Positions 1 to 9,354 of a DNA stretch of 64,000 nt are shown one piece after another. The stretch comes from Flavobacteriaceae bacterium (GTDB taxonomy: Bacteria > Bacteroidota > Bacteroidia > Flavobacteriales > Flavobacteriaceae). The notes under the pieces are model-generated. The model was not told where the DNA came from. It made no database searches and saw only the letters and a program-made list of their open reading frames with translations. Within the stretch, counting starts at the first letter, position 1, and each line of letters starts with the position of its first letter. Made by a program: the position numbers and the translations under genes. The stretch spans positions 806,001-870,000 of the forward strand of contig JADGEL010000001.1 of the NCBI GenBank assembly GCA_016744415.1, given 5' to 3'.

Positions 1-395
1 CAAAAAACAACGGAGCAGCAAATTCATCTTGGATGAGTAGAAACATGGCAATTTCAGGTTTTGCGATTTTAGCTTTTATTGTATTGCATTTTATTGATTT
101 CTGGATTCCAGAAATCAATCATAAATACATAGCTGTATTACCTGAAGACCCAACTAGATATTTTCATGAGTTACAACATAAATTTGTAAACCCGTTAAGA
201 GTAGGAGCTTATGTCATCGCATTTGTGTTGTTAGCTTTGCACTTATTACACGGATTTCAGTCAGCATTCCAATCTATGGGAATGAATAATAAATATACAA
301 AATATGTTAAGCGCTGTGGAAAAGCCTACGCGATTGTAATTCCGTTAGGATTTATTTTCATTGCACTATTTCATTACATCACTCAACTATCATAA
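1..395 (+). CDS. sdhC: Succinate dehydrogenase cytochrome b subunit (3' part)
   Basis: Membrane anchor of succinate:quinone oxidoreductase, which binds haem b and passes electrons from SdhB to menaquinone. The reading frame is open from base 3 back past the window edge (KNNGAANSSWMSRNMAISG spans the apparent Met at 33), so this is the C-terminal part of a protein of roughly 220 residues and position 33 is not its start. Three hydrophobic segments are visible, with membrane histidines in LHFIDFW and ALHLLHGF that are candidates for haem ligands. sdhA follows after 11 bases. No sdhD is present, which fits the single-anchor (type B) enzyme usual in Bacteroidota. Confidence 0.93.
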   Translation, partial: KNNGAANSSWMSRNMAISGFAILAFIVLHFIDFWIPEINHKYIAVLPEDPTRYFHELQHKFVNPLRVGAYVIAFVLLALHLLHGFQSAFQSMGMNNKYTKYVKRCGKAYAIVIPLGFIFIALFHYITQLS

Positions 396-406
396 TTTCC
401 TAACCT

Positions 407-2422
407 ATGGCAATTTTAGATTCAAAAGTACCTGATGGTCCTATCAAAGATAAATGGACTAATTATAAAAATAAGATTGACTTGGTTAATCCTGCCAACA
501 AACGTAATATTGATATTATTGTTGTTGGAACTGGATTAGCAGGAGGTTCTGCAGCTGCTACATTAGCCGAACAAGGGTATAATGTAAAAGCATACTGCTA
601 TCAAGATTCGCCTCGTCGTGCACATTCAATAGCAGCACAAGGAGGAATCAATGCTTCTAAAAACTATATGGGTGATGGAGATTCGGATTATCGACTTTTT
701 TATGATACCGTAAAAGGTGGCGATTATCGTTCTCGTGAAGCAAACGTATATCGTTTGGCAGAAGTTTCTGGAAATATCATTGATCAATGTGTGGCACAAG
801 GAGTTCCTTTTGCTCGTGATTATGGTGGGCTTTTAGATAATCGTTCATTTGGTGGAGTGTTGGTTTCAAGAACTTTTTATGCAAAAGGACAAACAGGACA
901 ACAACTATTACTAGGAGCTTATTCTGCAATGAACAGACAAATCGCTCGTGGTAAGATTGAAATGTTTAACCGTCACGAAATGTTAGATGTTGTAAAGGTT
1001 GATGGAAAAGCTAGAGGAATCATTACTCGTAATTTAATTACCGGAGAAATTGAAAGGCATTCTGCTCACGCAGTAGTAATAGCAACTGGAGGTTATGGAA
1101 ATGTATATTTCTTATCTACTAACGCTATGGGATCAAATGCAACAGCTGCTTGGAAAATTCATAAAAAAGGAGCTTATTTTGCAAACCCTTGTTTTACACA
1201 AATTCATCCAACATGTATTCCTAGATCTGGTGACTATCAATCTAAGCTAACTTTAATGTCTGAATCATTGCGTAATGACGGACGTATATGGGTGCCTGCA
1301 AAAATTGAAGATGCAAAAGCAATACAAGAAGGGAAATTAAGGCCTACAGCAATTGCAGAAGAAGACAGAGACTATTATTTAGAAAGAAGATATCCCGCAT
1401 TTGGAAACTTAGTGCCTCGAGATGTTGCATCAAGAGCTGCAAAAGAACGCTGTGATGCTGGTTACGGTGTAAATGCAACGGGAGAAGCGGTGTATTTAGA
1501 TTTTGCAGATGCTTTTGTACGTTATGGTAAAGAGCAAGCAAAAATTCACGGAATTCATAATCCTTCAAAAGAAGAAATAGTAAAATTAGGTCAAGGTATT
1601 ATTGAAGAAAAATACGGAAATTTATTCCAGATGTATGAAAAAATCATTGCAGAGAATCCGTATGAAACACCAATGATGATTTATCCAGCAACTCATTATA
1701 CTATGGGGGGTGTTTGGGTTGATTATAATTTAATGACTACCGTACCAGGATTATATTGTTTAGGAGAAGCAAATTTCTCTGATCACGGAGCAAACAGATT
1801 AGGAGCATCAGCATTGATGCAAGGTTTAGCAGATGGATATTTTGTATTACCTTATACTATTGGTGATTATTTATCTGATGATATTAGAACTGGAAAAATC
1901 TCTACAGATTCAAAAGAATTTGATGAAGTTGAAAAGGAGGTAAATGACAGAATCGATTTCTTTATGAATAATAAGGGAACAAAATCTGTAGATCATTTCC
2001 ACAAACGCTTAGGAAAAGTAATGTGGGATAAAGTAGGTATGGCACGTAACGAACCGCATTTAAAAGAAGCCATGGCTGAGATTAAAGCAATTCGTGAAGA
2101 GTTTTGGAAAGATGTTAAAGTTCCAGGAGATGCCAACGAAATGAATCTGGAATTAGAAAAAGCAGGTCGTGTAGCAGATTTCTTAGAGTTAGGAGAGTTG
2201 TTTGCCAAAGATGCGTTGGATAGAAACGAATCTTGTGGAGGACATTACAGAGAAGAAAGCGTTGTGAAAGAAGGAGAACAAAAAGGAGAAGCACTACGTA
2301 ATGATACTGATTTTGGATACGTATCAGCCTGGGAATACAAAGGAGAACCTGCAGATGCAGTTTTGCATAAAGAAGAATTAGAATTTAAAGATATTGAACT
2401 TAAACAACGTTCATACAAATAA
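407..2422 (+). CDS. sdhA: Succinate dehydrogenase / fumarate reductase flavoprotein subunit
   Basis: Catalytic subunit that oxidises succinate to fumarate in the TCA cycle, on the cytoplasmic face of the inner membrane. 671 residues. Visible features: the FAD-binding dinucleotide fold [12 protein letters not shown] near residues 39-50; the covalent flavin histidine in [14 protein letters not shown] (His73); a substrate-site histidine in the TQIHPT segment; and the C-terminal flavin-domain signature [15 protein letters not shown]. Its length matches the long SdhA form of Bacteroidota and epsilonproteobacterial-type enzymes. It lies between sdhC (11 bases upstream) and sdhB (9 bases downstream), so the three genes form one operon. 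Confidence 0.97.
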   Translation: MAILDSKVPDGPIKDKWTNYKNKIDLVNPANKRNIDIIVVGTGLAGGSAAATLAEQGYNVKAYCYQDSPRRAHSIAAQGGINASKNYMGDGDSDYRLFYDTVKGGDYRSREANVYRLAEVSGNIIDQCVAQGVPFARDYGGLLDNRSFGGVLVSRTFYAKGQTGQQLLLGAYSAMNRQIARGKIEMFNRHEMLDVVKVDGKARGIITRNLITGEIERHSAHAVVIATGGYGNVYFLSTNAMGSNATAAWKIHKKGAYFANPCFTQIHPTCIPRSGDYQSKLTLMSESLRNDGRIWVPAKIEDAKAIQEGKLRPTAIAEEDRDYYLERRYPAFGNLVPRDVASRAAKERCDAGYGVNATGEAVYLDFADAFVRYGKEQAKIHGIHNPSKEEIVKLGQGIIEEKYGNLFQMYEKIIAENPYETPMMIYPATHYTMGGVWVDYNLMTTVPGLYCLGEANFSDHGANRLGASALMQGLADGYFVLPYTIGDYLSDDIRTGKISTDSKEFDEVEKEVNDRIDFFMNNKGTKSVDHFHKRLGKVMWDKVGMARNEPHLKEAMAEIKAIREEFWKDVKVPGDANEMNLELEKAGRVADFLELGELFAKDALDRNESCGGHYREESVVKEGEQKGEALRNDTDFGYVSAWEYKGEPADAVLHKEELEFKDIELKQRSYK

Positions 2423-2431
2423 AAAAGACAC

Positions 2432-3178
2432 ATGAATTTAACTTTAAAAATTTGGAGACAAAAAGGACCACAGGATAAAGGTGCTATGGTCGAATATAAG
2501 GTAAATGACATTTCAGAGCATATGTCTTTTTTAGAAATGATGGATGTTTTGAATGAGCAACTAGTAAACTCTGGAGACGAACCTGTGGCTTTTGATCATG
2601 ATTGTCGTGAAGGAATTTGCGGTATGTGTTCTTTATACATTAATGGAGAAGCACACGGACCAGATAGAGGAATTACAACTTGTCAATTACATATGCGTAT
2701 GTTTAACGATGGTGATACTATTTATATTGAGCCATGGAGAGCAGCAGCTTTCCCTGTAATTAAGGATTTAGTAGTAGATAGAATGGCTTTTGAACGTATT
2801 CAACAAGCAGGAGGATTTGTTTCTGTAAATACTTCAGGAAACACGCAAGATGCAAATGCACTCCCTATATCTAAGCATGCAGCAGACGAAGCAATGGATG
2901 CAGCTGCTTGTATTGGTTGTGGAGCTTGTGTTGCTTCTTGTAAAAACTCTTCAGCAATGTTGTTTGTTGGAGCAAAAGTTTCGCAATATGCTTTATTGCC
3001 ACAAGGAAAAGTAGAAGCAGCAGATCGTGTAATGAATATGGTCCATCAAATGGATTTAGAAGGATTTGGAAACTGCACCAATACAGGAGCATGTGAAATA
3101 GAATGCCCTAAAGGAATTAAGTTAACCAACATTGCTCGTATGAATCGTGAATTTTTAAAAGCGAGTATCAAAGGTTAA
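2432..3178 (+). CDS. sdhB: Succinate dehydrogenase iron-sulfur subunit
   Basis: Electron-transfer subunit joining SdhA flavin to the membrane haem and quinone. 248 residues. All three cluster motifs can be read: [2Fe-2S] cysteines at Cys58, Cys63, Cys66 and Cys84 (CREGICGMC then ITTC); a ferredoxin-type [11 protein letters not shown] (Cys160, 163, 166, 170); and [12 protein letters not shown] (Cys215, 221, 225), which complete the [4Fe-4S] and [3Fe-4S] sites. Last gene of sdhCAB; a strong hairpin terminator follows 24 bases after the stop. Confidence 0.97.
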   Translation: MNLTLKIWRQKGPQDKGAMVEYKVNDISEHMSFLEMMDVLNEQLVNSGDEPVAFDHDCREGICGMCSLYINGEAHGPDRGITTCQLHMRMFNDGDTIYIEPWRAAAFPVIKDLVVDRMAFERIQQAGGFVSVNTSGNTQDANALPISKHAADEAMDAAACIGCGACVASCKNSSAMLFVGAKVSQYALLPQGKVEAADRVMNMVHQMDLEGFGNCTNTGACEIECPKGIKLTNIARMNREFLKASIKG

Positions 3179-3202
3179 AAATTAGTTTTTAATTGTATAT
3201 TT

Positions 3203-3231
3203 AAAGTCCAAGCTATTTTAGTTTGGACTTT
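3203..3231 (+). terminator. Rho-independent terminator of sdhCAB
   Basis: AAAGTCCAA pairs perfectly with TTGGACTTT across an 11-base loop, followed by a run of T. It ends the sdh operon before the next gene on the same strand. Confidence 0.85.
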
Positions 3232-3251
3232 TTTATTTTAAGATTTTAAAA

Positions 3252-4397
3252 ATGGAACATAGATCTAAACTCCCAAACGTTTCAACTACTATTTTTACTG
3301 TGATGAGTGGGTTGGCACAAAAATACAATGCACTTAATTTGTCACAAGGCTTCCCAAATTTTGATGTGAATGCTGATTTGTTGGATTTGGTTAACAGCGC
3401 CATGATAAATGGCAACAATCAATATGCACCAATGGCAGGAGCATTAGAATTACGAAAAGAGATTTCAAAGAAATATGAATTGTTGTATGACTCGTCATAT
3501 CAACCAGAAAATGAAATCACAGTTACTGCAGGTGCTACTCAAGCAATTTACACCATTATTTCTGCATTCATTTTTCCTGACGATGAAGTACTCGTTTTTA
3601 AACCTGCTTATGATTGTTACGAACCAGCAATTGAATTGAATGGTGGTAAAGTAATTCCGATTCAATTAAACGCTCCAAATTATAAGGTAGATTGGGTAGA
3701 GGTTGAAAATAAAATAACTTCTAAAACTAAGATGATTATTTTCAACACACCTCAAAATCCAAATGGTACAATTTTTTCTAAAGATGATTTATTGCAGTTA
3801 CAAATGCTAACGAAAAACACCAATATCATTGTATTGAGTGACGAAGTTTATGAGCATATTATTTTTGATGGATTACAGCATGAGAGTGTTTGTAAATTTC
3901 CTGATTTAAAAAAACGAAGTTTTATTACCGCTTCCTTTGGGAAAACATTTCATGTTACAGGTTGGAAAATCGGTTATTGTTGTGCCCCAAAAGATTTGAT
4001 GGATGAGTTTAGAAAAGTGCATCAGTTTAATGTGTTTAGTGTACATCATCCAAGTCAGGTTGCAATAGCTACCTATTTAAAACAACCCAATAATTATTTA
4101 GATTTGAATACCTTTTATCAGCAAAAAAGGGATGTGTTTCTAGAGCTGATTAAAGATTCTAATTTCAAATTTGTTCCATCACAAGGCACTTATTTTCAGA
4201 ATTTGAGCTATGTGAATATTTCAAATGAAAATGATGTAGACTTTGCAAAACGGTTGGTTACTGAATTTGGAATTGCGTCAATTCCTTTATCAGTTTTTAA
4301 TGTTAATCAACAAGATGATAAAATGTTGCGTTTCTGTTTTGCTAAAACTGATGACACGTTAAAACGTGCTGCTGAAATTTTAAATAGAATTAGTTAG
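3252..4397 (+). CDS. PLP-dependent aminotransferase, methionine/glutamine type (YbdL-like)
   Basis: Class I/II (fold type I) aminotransferase of 381 residues. Seen: NTPQNPNG (residues 166-172), the pyridoxal-phosphate Asp in SDEVYEH (Asp197), and the Schiff-base lysine in SFGKTFHVTGWKIGY (Lys231). The SDEVYEH and GKTF.TGWK signatures place it in the glutamine transaminase K / kynurenine aminotransferase / YbdL branch, whose members transaminate 2-oxo-4-methylthiobutyrate or similar oxoacids. An omega-amidase-like nitrilase lies 2.2 kb downstream on the same strand, which supports a methionine-salvage or glutamine-transaminase role. Substrate is inferred, not read. Its 3' end overlaps the convergent S46 peptidase gene by 8 bases. 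Confidence 0.82.
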   Translation: MEHRSKLPNVSTTIFTVMSGLAQKYNALNLSQGFPNFDVNADLLDLVNSAMINGNNQYAPMAGALELRKEISKKYELLYDSSYQPENEITVTAGATQAIYTIISAFIFPDDEVLVFKPAYDCYEPAIELNGGKVIPIQLNAPNYKVDWVEVENKITSKTKMIIFNTPQNPNGTIFSKDDLLQLQMLTKNTNIIVLSDEVYEHIIFDGLQHESVCKFPDLKKRSFITASFGKTFHVTGWKIGYCCAPKDLMDEFRKVHQFNVFSVHHPSQVAIATYLKQPNNYLDLNTFYQQKRDVFLELIKDSNFKFVPSQGTYFQNLSYVNISNENDVDFAKRLVTEFGIASIPLSVFNVNQQDDKMLRFCFAKTDDTLKRAAEILNRIS

Positions 4398-6522
4398 TTT
4401 GTAATTCTAAGTTAGAATTTGTTTCATCTTTACTTTTTGCTTTTGGATGCACCAAAGTCATCTCATCAATCAGATGTGAAGCACCAGCATATTTATCAAT
4501 AATAAAGAGAACATAACGAACATCAACCATAATATTTCTACAAATATCTGGGTCATAGTTCATATCACTCATCGTTCCTTCCCAAACGCGGTCAAAATTT
4601 AAACCCACCAAATTACCATCAGCATCAATCGCTGGACTTCCAGAATTACCGCCAGTTGTATGGTTTGTTCCTATAAAGCAAACAGGTAATTTTCCATTGG
4701 TATCTGCATAGTTACCGTAATCTTTTTCTCGATAAAGATCTAATAACTTTTCTGGTACATCGAACTCATAATCGTCAGGGATATACTTTTCTACAACACC
4801 ATCTAAATAGGTAACAGGTGTGTAATAAACAGCATCTCTAGGCGCGTATCCTTTAACTTGCCCGTAGGTTATTCTGAGGGTGCTATTTGCATCAGGGTAG
4901 TAGCGTTTATCAGGCATTACTTGCATTAAAGCTTTCATGTATTTTTTTTGAACTGCTGCAATTTCAGTTTTTAATTGATTGTATTTTGGACCAATCGTTT
5001 TGTAATATTCATCAAAAAATGGTTTAGCATATTGATAAGCAACATCTTTACTTAATTTTTTTACAACTTGTTTAGAGTTTCCATTTAGTAGTTTTGTTGC
5101 AGTTTCTAAAGATGTAAATCCTGTCTTGTCATAAATGCTTTCATCAACATTAGTGGTAAATAAAGGCATAGTGGCTTCATACACTTTTCGGTCAACAGTT
5201 GCATTGTAGTTTTTGTAAAATGTGTTAAAACTTTCTACTACATTGGCTCTTGCATTTTCAAAACTTTCTTTTGATTTTGCTCCTTTCAATTCCATTTGAT
5301 ACACTTTTAAAAGGATTTTCATTAACTCATTATTTGTATTAAACACTTCTGAGAAGTTAGATCTTTTTATAGCAATACTTTCAAAATCGGTATATAATTT
5401 ATCAAAATCAGAAAGTATAGAACCATATTCATTTTCGATTCCTTGTTTTTTAACTTCGGCAGCAAATATTGCTTCAAAATCTCTCTTTTTTTGGATGGCA
5501 TCACTTTTTTCAATTCCAAGATTTTCACCAATCCAACGTTTCCATGAGTTTGCAATTCGCGCTTGTTTTGAAGCATATTGGATTCTAATTTGATCATCAT
5601 TTTTCATATAATCATCAATAATTTTTAATGCAGCATTTCTAATTGCAATGTTACTAGGATTTATTTTTTGAGTGATTTGCTCTATGGCAATAGCTGGTAA
5701 GTATTCATTTGTCCTCCCAGGAAAACCAAACACCATAGTAAAATCTCCTTCTTCAACTCCATCTAAAGAAACAGGTAAATGATGTGCAGGTTGATATGGA
5801 ACATTGTCTTTAGAATAGGTTGTAGGCTTGTTATTTTTATCAGCATAAATTCTGAAAATAGAAAAATCTCCTGTATGTCTAGGCCATACCCAATTGTCGG
5901 TGTCAGAACCAAATTTACCAATGCTTGTTGGAGGAGCACCTACCAAACGGATGTCTTCGAAGCGTTCGGTAATAAATAAAAAGTACTGATTCCCTTTAAA
6001 AAAAGGTTTTACTTTTATTTCTTGCCAAGATTCTTTTATTGCAGATTTTCTTAGGGTATAAATATTTTTGTCAATTGCAGCTTGTTTTTCTATTTCGGTC
6101 ATAGTATCCACAACACCATTTAAAGCTTGAGCTGTTACATCATCAATTCGTTTGATAAACTCAACATACAATCCTTCATTTGGCAACTCTTCATTGAGGC
6201 TCATTGCCCAGAAACCATTTTTTAAATAATCGTTTTCTAAAGAAGAGTGTGATTGAATTTGACTAAAACCACAATGATGATTGGTTAATATTAATCCATT
6301 AGAAGAAATAACTTCTGATGTGCACCCACCATTAAAATGTGCAATTGCATCTTTTAAACTTGAGTTGTTAACGTCATAAATGTCTTGTGCAGATAAATGG
6401 CTTCCTAAGTTTTCCATTTCTTGTTCATTCATTCCATTTAGCAGAGAAGGAATCCACATACCGCCTTGTTGAGCTGCAATTTGTAATGAAATAAGAAATA
6501 CGAGGAATTTGATAATTTTCAT
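4390..6522 (-). CDS. S46 family dipeptidyl-peptidase, DPP11-type (Asp/Glu-preferring)
   Basis: Serine exopeptidase that releases N-terminal dipeptides from oligopeptides in the periplasm. 710 residues with an N-terminal signal peptide (cleavage near Ala17-Gln18). Seen: the catalytic histidine region LTNHHCG (His82/83) and the nucleophile in TGGNSGSP (Ser627). Eighteen residues after that serine is an arginine (Arg645, in LNFDRVWEG). In Porphyromonas S46 enzymes the residue here is Arg in DPP11 (acidic P1) and Gly in DPP7 (hydrophobic P1), so this is predicted to be the acidic-specific type. Single gene, convergent with the aminotransferase and divergent from the nitrilase. Confidence 0.9.
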   Translation of the reverse strand: MKIIKFLVFLISLQIAAQQGGMWIPSLLNGMNEQEMENLGSHLSAQDIYDVNNSSLKDAIAHFNGGCTSEVISSNGLILTNHHCGFSQIQSHSSLENDYLKNGFWAMSLNEELPNEGLYVEFIKRIDDVTAQALNGVVDTMTEIEKQAAIDKNIYTLRKSAIKESWQEIKVKPFFKGNQYFLFITERFEDIRLVGAPPTSIGKFGSDTDNWVWPRHTGDFSIFRIYADKNNKPTTYSKDNVPYQPAHHLPVSLDGVEEGDFTMVFGFPGRTNEYLPAIAIEQITQKINPSNIAIRNAALKIIDDYMKNDDQIRIQYASKQARIANSWKRWIGENLGIEKSDAIQKKRDFEAIFAAEVKKQGIENEYGSILSDFDKLYTDFESIAIKRSNFSEVFNTNNELMKILLKVYQMELKGAKSKESFENARANVVESFNTFYKNYNATVDRKVYEATMPLFTTNVDESIYDKTGFTSLETATKLLNGNSKQVVKKLSKDVAYQYAKPFFDEYYKTIGPKYNQLKTEIAAVQKKYMKALMQVMPDKRYYPDANSTLRITYGQVKGYAPRDAVYYTPVTYLDGVVEKYIPDDYEFDVPEKLLDLYREKDYGNYADTNGKLPVCFIGTNHTTGGNSGSPAIDADGNLVGLNFDRVWEGTMSDMNYDPDICRNIMVDVRYVLFIIDKYAGASHLIDEMTLVHPKAKSKDETNSNLELQTN

Positions 6523-6600
6523 TGATAGGGTAGATTTAATTATTGAGTCAAAGGTATGTAAATAAGAGTGATTGGTATGAAATATTTACTATTTTTGAGT

Positions 6601-7380
6601 ATGAAAAATTTGTTAAAAATAGCAAGCCTCCAAGTTGATATCATTTGGGAAAATCCACAAAAAAACATTGAGAAGTATACAACAATAATTAACTCAATTG
6701 CTGAAGATGTTGATTTGGTTGTTTTGCCTGAAATGTTCTCCACCGGATTTTCTATGAACCCAAGTACTTGTGCTGAAACAATGAATGGAGAAAGTGTAAC
6801 TTGGCTGCAAGAAATGGCATGTAAAAAACAAATTGCTATTATGGGTACTTTGGCAATTAAGGAAAGCGGCACATTTTATAATAGACTTGTTTTTGTACAT
6901 CCAAATGGAGAAATAGAAACTAATAACAAACGACATTTGTTTTCGTATGGAGGTGAAGACAAAGTTTATACACAAGGAAATGAACAAATCATTATCAACC
7001 ATAAAGGATGGAAAATTTGCCCTATGATATGTTATGATTTACGTTTTCCTGTTTGGACTCGTAATACAAATGATTATGATATTTTAATTTTTATGGCGAA
7101 TTGGCCTAAGCCAAGAATCAGTGCATGGGATGTATTATTAAAAGCGCGCGCCATTGAAAACATGTGCTATACAATTGGTGTAAATAGAGTAGGGAATGAT
7201 GGTAATAAATTAGAATATATTGGTCATACACAAACCATTGATATGTTAGGAAATGTAATTTCAGATTCTGTTGAAAATAAAGAAATGATTATAGAAGCTA
7301 CTTTAAATAAAGAAGAGCTAATTGCAACGCGCAATAAATTTCAGTTTTTGAATGATCGGGATTCTTTTGAAATAAAATAA
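6601..7380 (+). CDS. Carbon-nitrogen hydrolase, omega-amidase-like (YafV/Nit2 type)
   Basis: Nitrilase-superfamily amidohydrolase of 259 residues from this start. The catalytic triad is readable: Glu44 (LPEMFSTGF), Lys110 (NNKRHLFSYGGED) and Cys144 (ICYDLRFP). The KRHLFSYGGED stretch resembles omega-amidases (YafV, Nit2), which hydrolyse 2-oxoglutaramate or 2-oxosuccinamate formed when glutamine or asparagine donate amino groups. An earlier in-frame ATG at 6568 gives an 11-residue extension unlike the family, so the Met at 6601 (MKNLLKIASLQVD) is preferred. Likely partner of the aminotransferase at 3252-4397. Confidence 0.85.
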   Translation: MKNLLKIASLQVDIIWENPQKNIEKYTTIINSIAEDVDLVVLPEMFSTGFSMNPSTCAETMNGESVTWLQEMACKKQIAIMGTLAIKESGTFYNRLVFVHPNGEIETNNKRHLFSYGGEDKVYTQGNEQIIINHKGWKICPMICYDLRFPVWTRNTNDYDILIFMANWPKPRISAWDVLLKARAIENMCYTIGVNRVGNDGNKLEYIGHTQTIDMLGNVISDSVENKEMIIEATLNKEELIATRNKFQFLNDRDSFEIK

Positions 7381-7387
7381 GTACTAC

Positions 7388-7414
7388 TTGTCTTTCCCGA
7401 GAAATTGGAAAATC
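7388..7414. repeat. Short palindromic intergenic repeat, single arm
   Basis: TTGTCTTTCCCGA...AAAATC begins 8 bases after the nitrilase stop. It shares the TTGTCTTTC head with the elements at 9254-9325 and 51892-51920. Only one arm is recognisable here. Confidence 0.5.
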
Positions 7415-7421
7415 AATAAAT

Positions 7422-7459
7422 AAAAACGCTCATTTTAAAATTTTAAAATGAGCGTTTTT
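7422..7459. terminator. Bidirectional terminator, perfect 38-base palindrome
   Basis: The 19 bases 7422-7440 are the exact reverse complement of 7441-7459: AAAAACGCTCATTTTAAAA then its complement. With A and T runs at the outer ends it can stop transcripts from both the nitrilase (+) and the desaturase (-), which converge on it. Confidence 0.88.
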
Positions 7460-7479
7460 ATTTTATAATCAATTCTTCC

Positions 7480-8475
7480 TTAAATCGGGTTTATCCATTT
7501 GAAATCATATTTGGTATCTGGTATTACAATACGCTCTGTAATACGCGCCATACGGTCTGGTAGTTTCATTAAGTAGTCTCGAGCTTTTTCTGCTTCAGCA
7601 GTTAAGCCTGTAATTTTATCAATCTCCCAAGCATTGTTTAATTTCCTTAAAATATCAACATAATCAAAACCTGTATAAACACCACATCGTTGAGCTACCG
7701 TTGAAAATTGATCGAAAAGCGTTCCTTTTGCTTCAAATGATTCTCTTAAGTGCATTGCAGGCATTACGATTTTATGTTTCATCATGTGATGAAAAGCTAA
7801 CATCATTTCACTTGCATCATGTTGAAAAATTTGTCGTACAAATTCAACATACGCTAAGTGATGACGCATTTCATCACCTGCAATAATTTTGTTCATTTTC
7901 GCTAGCATTTTAAAACCTTTTTTACGTGCAAGTTTTGCAGCATTGTTATGAGAAACATAGGTTGCTAATTCTTGAAAACTAGTGTAAACAAAATTTTTGT
8001 ATGGGTCACGAGCAGTACCAATATCAAAACCGTCTGAAATCAAATGTTGAGTTGTAATTTCTACTTCACGCATATTCACCCTTCCAGATAAGTATAATAA
8101 TTTGTTAAGTACATCTCCATGTCTATTTTCTTCTCCAGTCCATGCTCTAATCCATTTTGCCCAACCATTGTCTTCAGTACTATCGCTGCTTCTAGAAGAA
8201 ACACCGTCAACATCAAGCAACCAAGATTCATAAGTTGGTAGTGCTTCTTCGGTAATGGTGTCACCAACCATACATACCCAAAAATCGTCATCTAAATCTT
8301 TAGAAAGCTCTCTTATTTCTTTTACTTCTTCAATAAAACTATCGCTTTGAGAATTTGGTAAAAAATCGGTTGGTTGCCATATTTTTTCTGGAGCTATTAG
8401 AAATTTACTTACAAATACTTCGATATTTTTTTCGAGTGTTTGCATTACCTCTAATCGTATGTTGTGTAAAGACAT
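7480..8475 (-). CDS. Acyl-ACP desaturase (di-iron, FA_desaturase_2 family)
   Basis: Soluble di-iron enzyme that introduces a double bond (usually delta-9) into acyl-ACP, making unsaturated fatty acids for membrane lipids. 331 residues. The two metal-binding motifs are readable: EENRHG (residues 115-120) and DEMRHH (residues 201-206), with further likely carboxylate ligands at Glu77 and Glu169. It is transcribed just downstream of the acyltransferase gene (14-base gap), so the pair probably works in phospholipid synthesis. A CAAAatTA box (8499-8506, a minus-strand TAnnTTTG) inside the end of the acyltransferase gene could give it its own promoter. Confidence 0.9.
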   Translation of the reverse strand: MSLHNIRLEVMQTLEKNIEVFVSKFLIAPEKIWQPTDFLPNSQSDSFIEEVKEIRELSKDLDDDFWVCMVGDTITEEALPTYESWLLDVDGVSSRSSDSTEDNGWAKWIRAWTGEENRHGDVLNKLLYLSGRVNMREVEITTQHLISDGFDIGTARDPYKNFVYTSFQELATYVSHNNAAKLARKKGFKMLAKMNKIIAGDEMRHHLAYVEFVRQIFQHDASEMMLAFHHMMKHKIVMPAMHLRESFEAKGTLFDQFSTVAQRCGVYTGFDYVDILRKLNNAWEIDKITGLTAEAEKARDYLMKLPDRMARITERIVIPDTKYDFKWINPI

Positions 8476-8489
8476 AATATAATGTTGTG

Positions 8490-9239
8490 TTAGGACTGCA
8501 AAATTACTGCATTTTTTATGGTTTGTTCTACTTTTTTAAACAATTCTGGGAACTTTAAAGACTTAGCTTCAATAGGTTCATGGACATCAAAAGTTAGATG
8601 TACACCAACTTCCATCGGATAGCCACCATATTTTAAAAACTGCCAAGAATTATTAATGGTAATTGGAACAACAACCGCATTGGGTGCATATTTTACCAGC
8701 ATTTTTAAACCATTTTCTGAAAATCGTTTTGGCTTACCATCTCTACTTCTGGTACCTTCAGGAAAGATAACTGCAGAATAGTTGTTTTTTTCGATGTATT
8801 GTCCCAAATTTTTGAGAACAGTCAAGGCTTGTTTTGGGTTATTACGATCTATCAAAGCACTACCACTATGGCGTAAATTAAATGACACACTTGGTATCCC
8901 TTTACCTAATTCTTTTTTTGAAACAAACTTAGGATGATTTTTTCGCAAGTACCAAGAAATGGTTGGAATGTCATTTAAACTTTGATGATTGGTAACAATA
9001 ATTAGAGGTCTGTCGTTTGGAATTTGATAATTATTTCGAAATGAAATTCGTGTTCCTAATATATGTAAGCAGCGAATTAATGTGAAATTTAATCCGCCTA
9101 CCATAAATTGATGACCCTTATAACCGCCTAATTTTAAACCCAACCATTGTAATGGATGGAAGAACAATAGTGTCAATCCAAAACTGATGTAGTAAAGAAT
9201 TGATAAAGGGTATGAAATTATTTTTTTTATTAGGTTCAT
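8490..9239 (-). CDS. plsC: 1-acyl-sn-glycerol-3-phosphate acyltransferase
   Basis: Membrane-associated acyltransferase of the PlsC family that converts lysophosphatidate to phosphatidate. Seen: an N-terminal hydrophobic stretch (about residues 5-30), the HX4D catalytic motif NHQSLND (His85 from this start) and the substrate motif FPEGTRSRDG. A longer reading from 9266 adds nine residues, but those codons partly come from an intergenic palindromic repeat (9254-9325), so the Met at 9239 (MNLIKKIISYP) is the better start. Gene product 249 residues. Confidence 0.87.
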   Translation of the reverse strand: MNLIKKIISYPLSILYYISFGLTLLFFHPLQWLGLKLGGYKGHQFMVGGLNFTLIRCLHILGTRISFRNNYQIPNDRPLIIVTNHQSLNDIPTISWYLRKNHPKFVSKKELGKGIPSVSFNLRHSGSALIDRNNPKQALTVLKNLGQYIEKNNYSAVIFPEGTRSRDGKPKRFSENGLKMLVKYAPNAVVVPITINNSWQFLKYGGYPMEVGVHLTFDVHEPIEAKSLKFPELFKKVEQTIKNAVILQS

Positions 9240-9253
9240 TATAAGGTTACATT

Positions 9254-9325
9254 TTGTCTTTCTCATGGAATTGAGAATCTATTTTAGGTGTTAATAGTGG
9301 ATTCACACTTCCGTGTGAAAGACAA
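9254..9325. repeat. Two-arm palindromic intergenic repeat (REP/MITE-like)
   Basis: Outer inverted repeat TTGTCTTTC (9254-9262) and GAAAGACAA (9317-9325). Inside are two hairpins: CTCatggaattGAG followed by AATC, and GATT followed by CACACttccGTGTG. The layout head-hairpin-GAATC...GATTC-hairpin-tail is that of a small mobile or REP-type palindromic unit. Related single arms lie at 7388-7414 and 51892-51920. Confidence 0.72.
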
Positions 9326-9354
9326 TTACTACTAATTTTTTTTGTAAAGTAAAA

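Noticed and set aside
1344-1568. Antisense frames inside sdhA, sdhB, pgi and other genes
   Set aside because: They lie wholly within genes with clear products, and their translations show no family resemblance.
9240-9266. Earlier start of the plsC acyltransferase
   Set aside because: The extra residues partly come from a palindromic repeat that begins at 9254.
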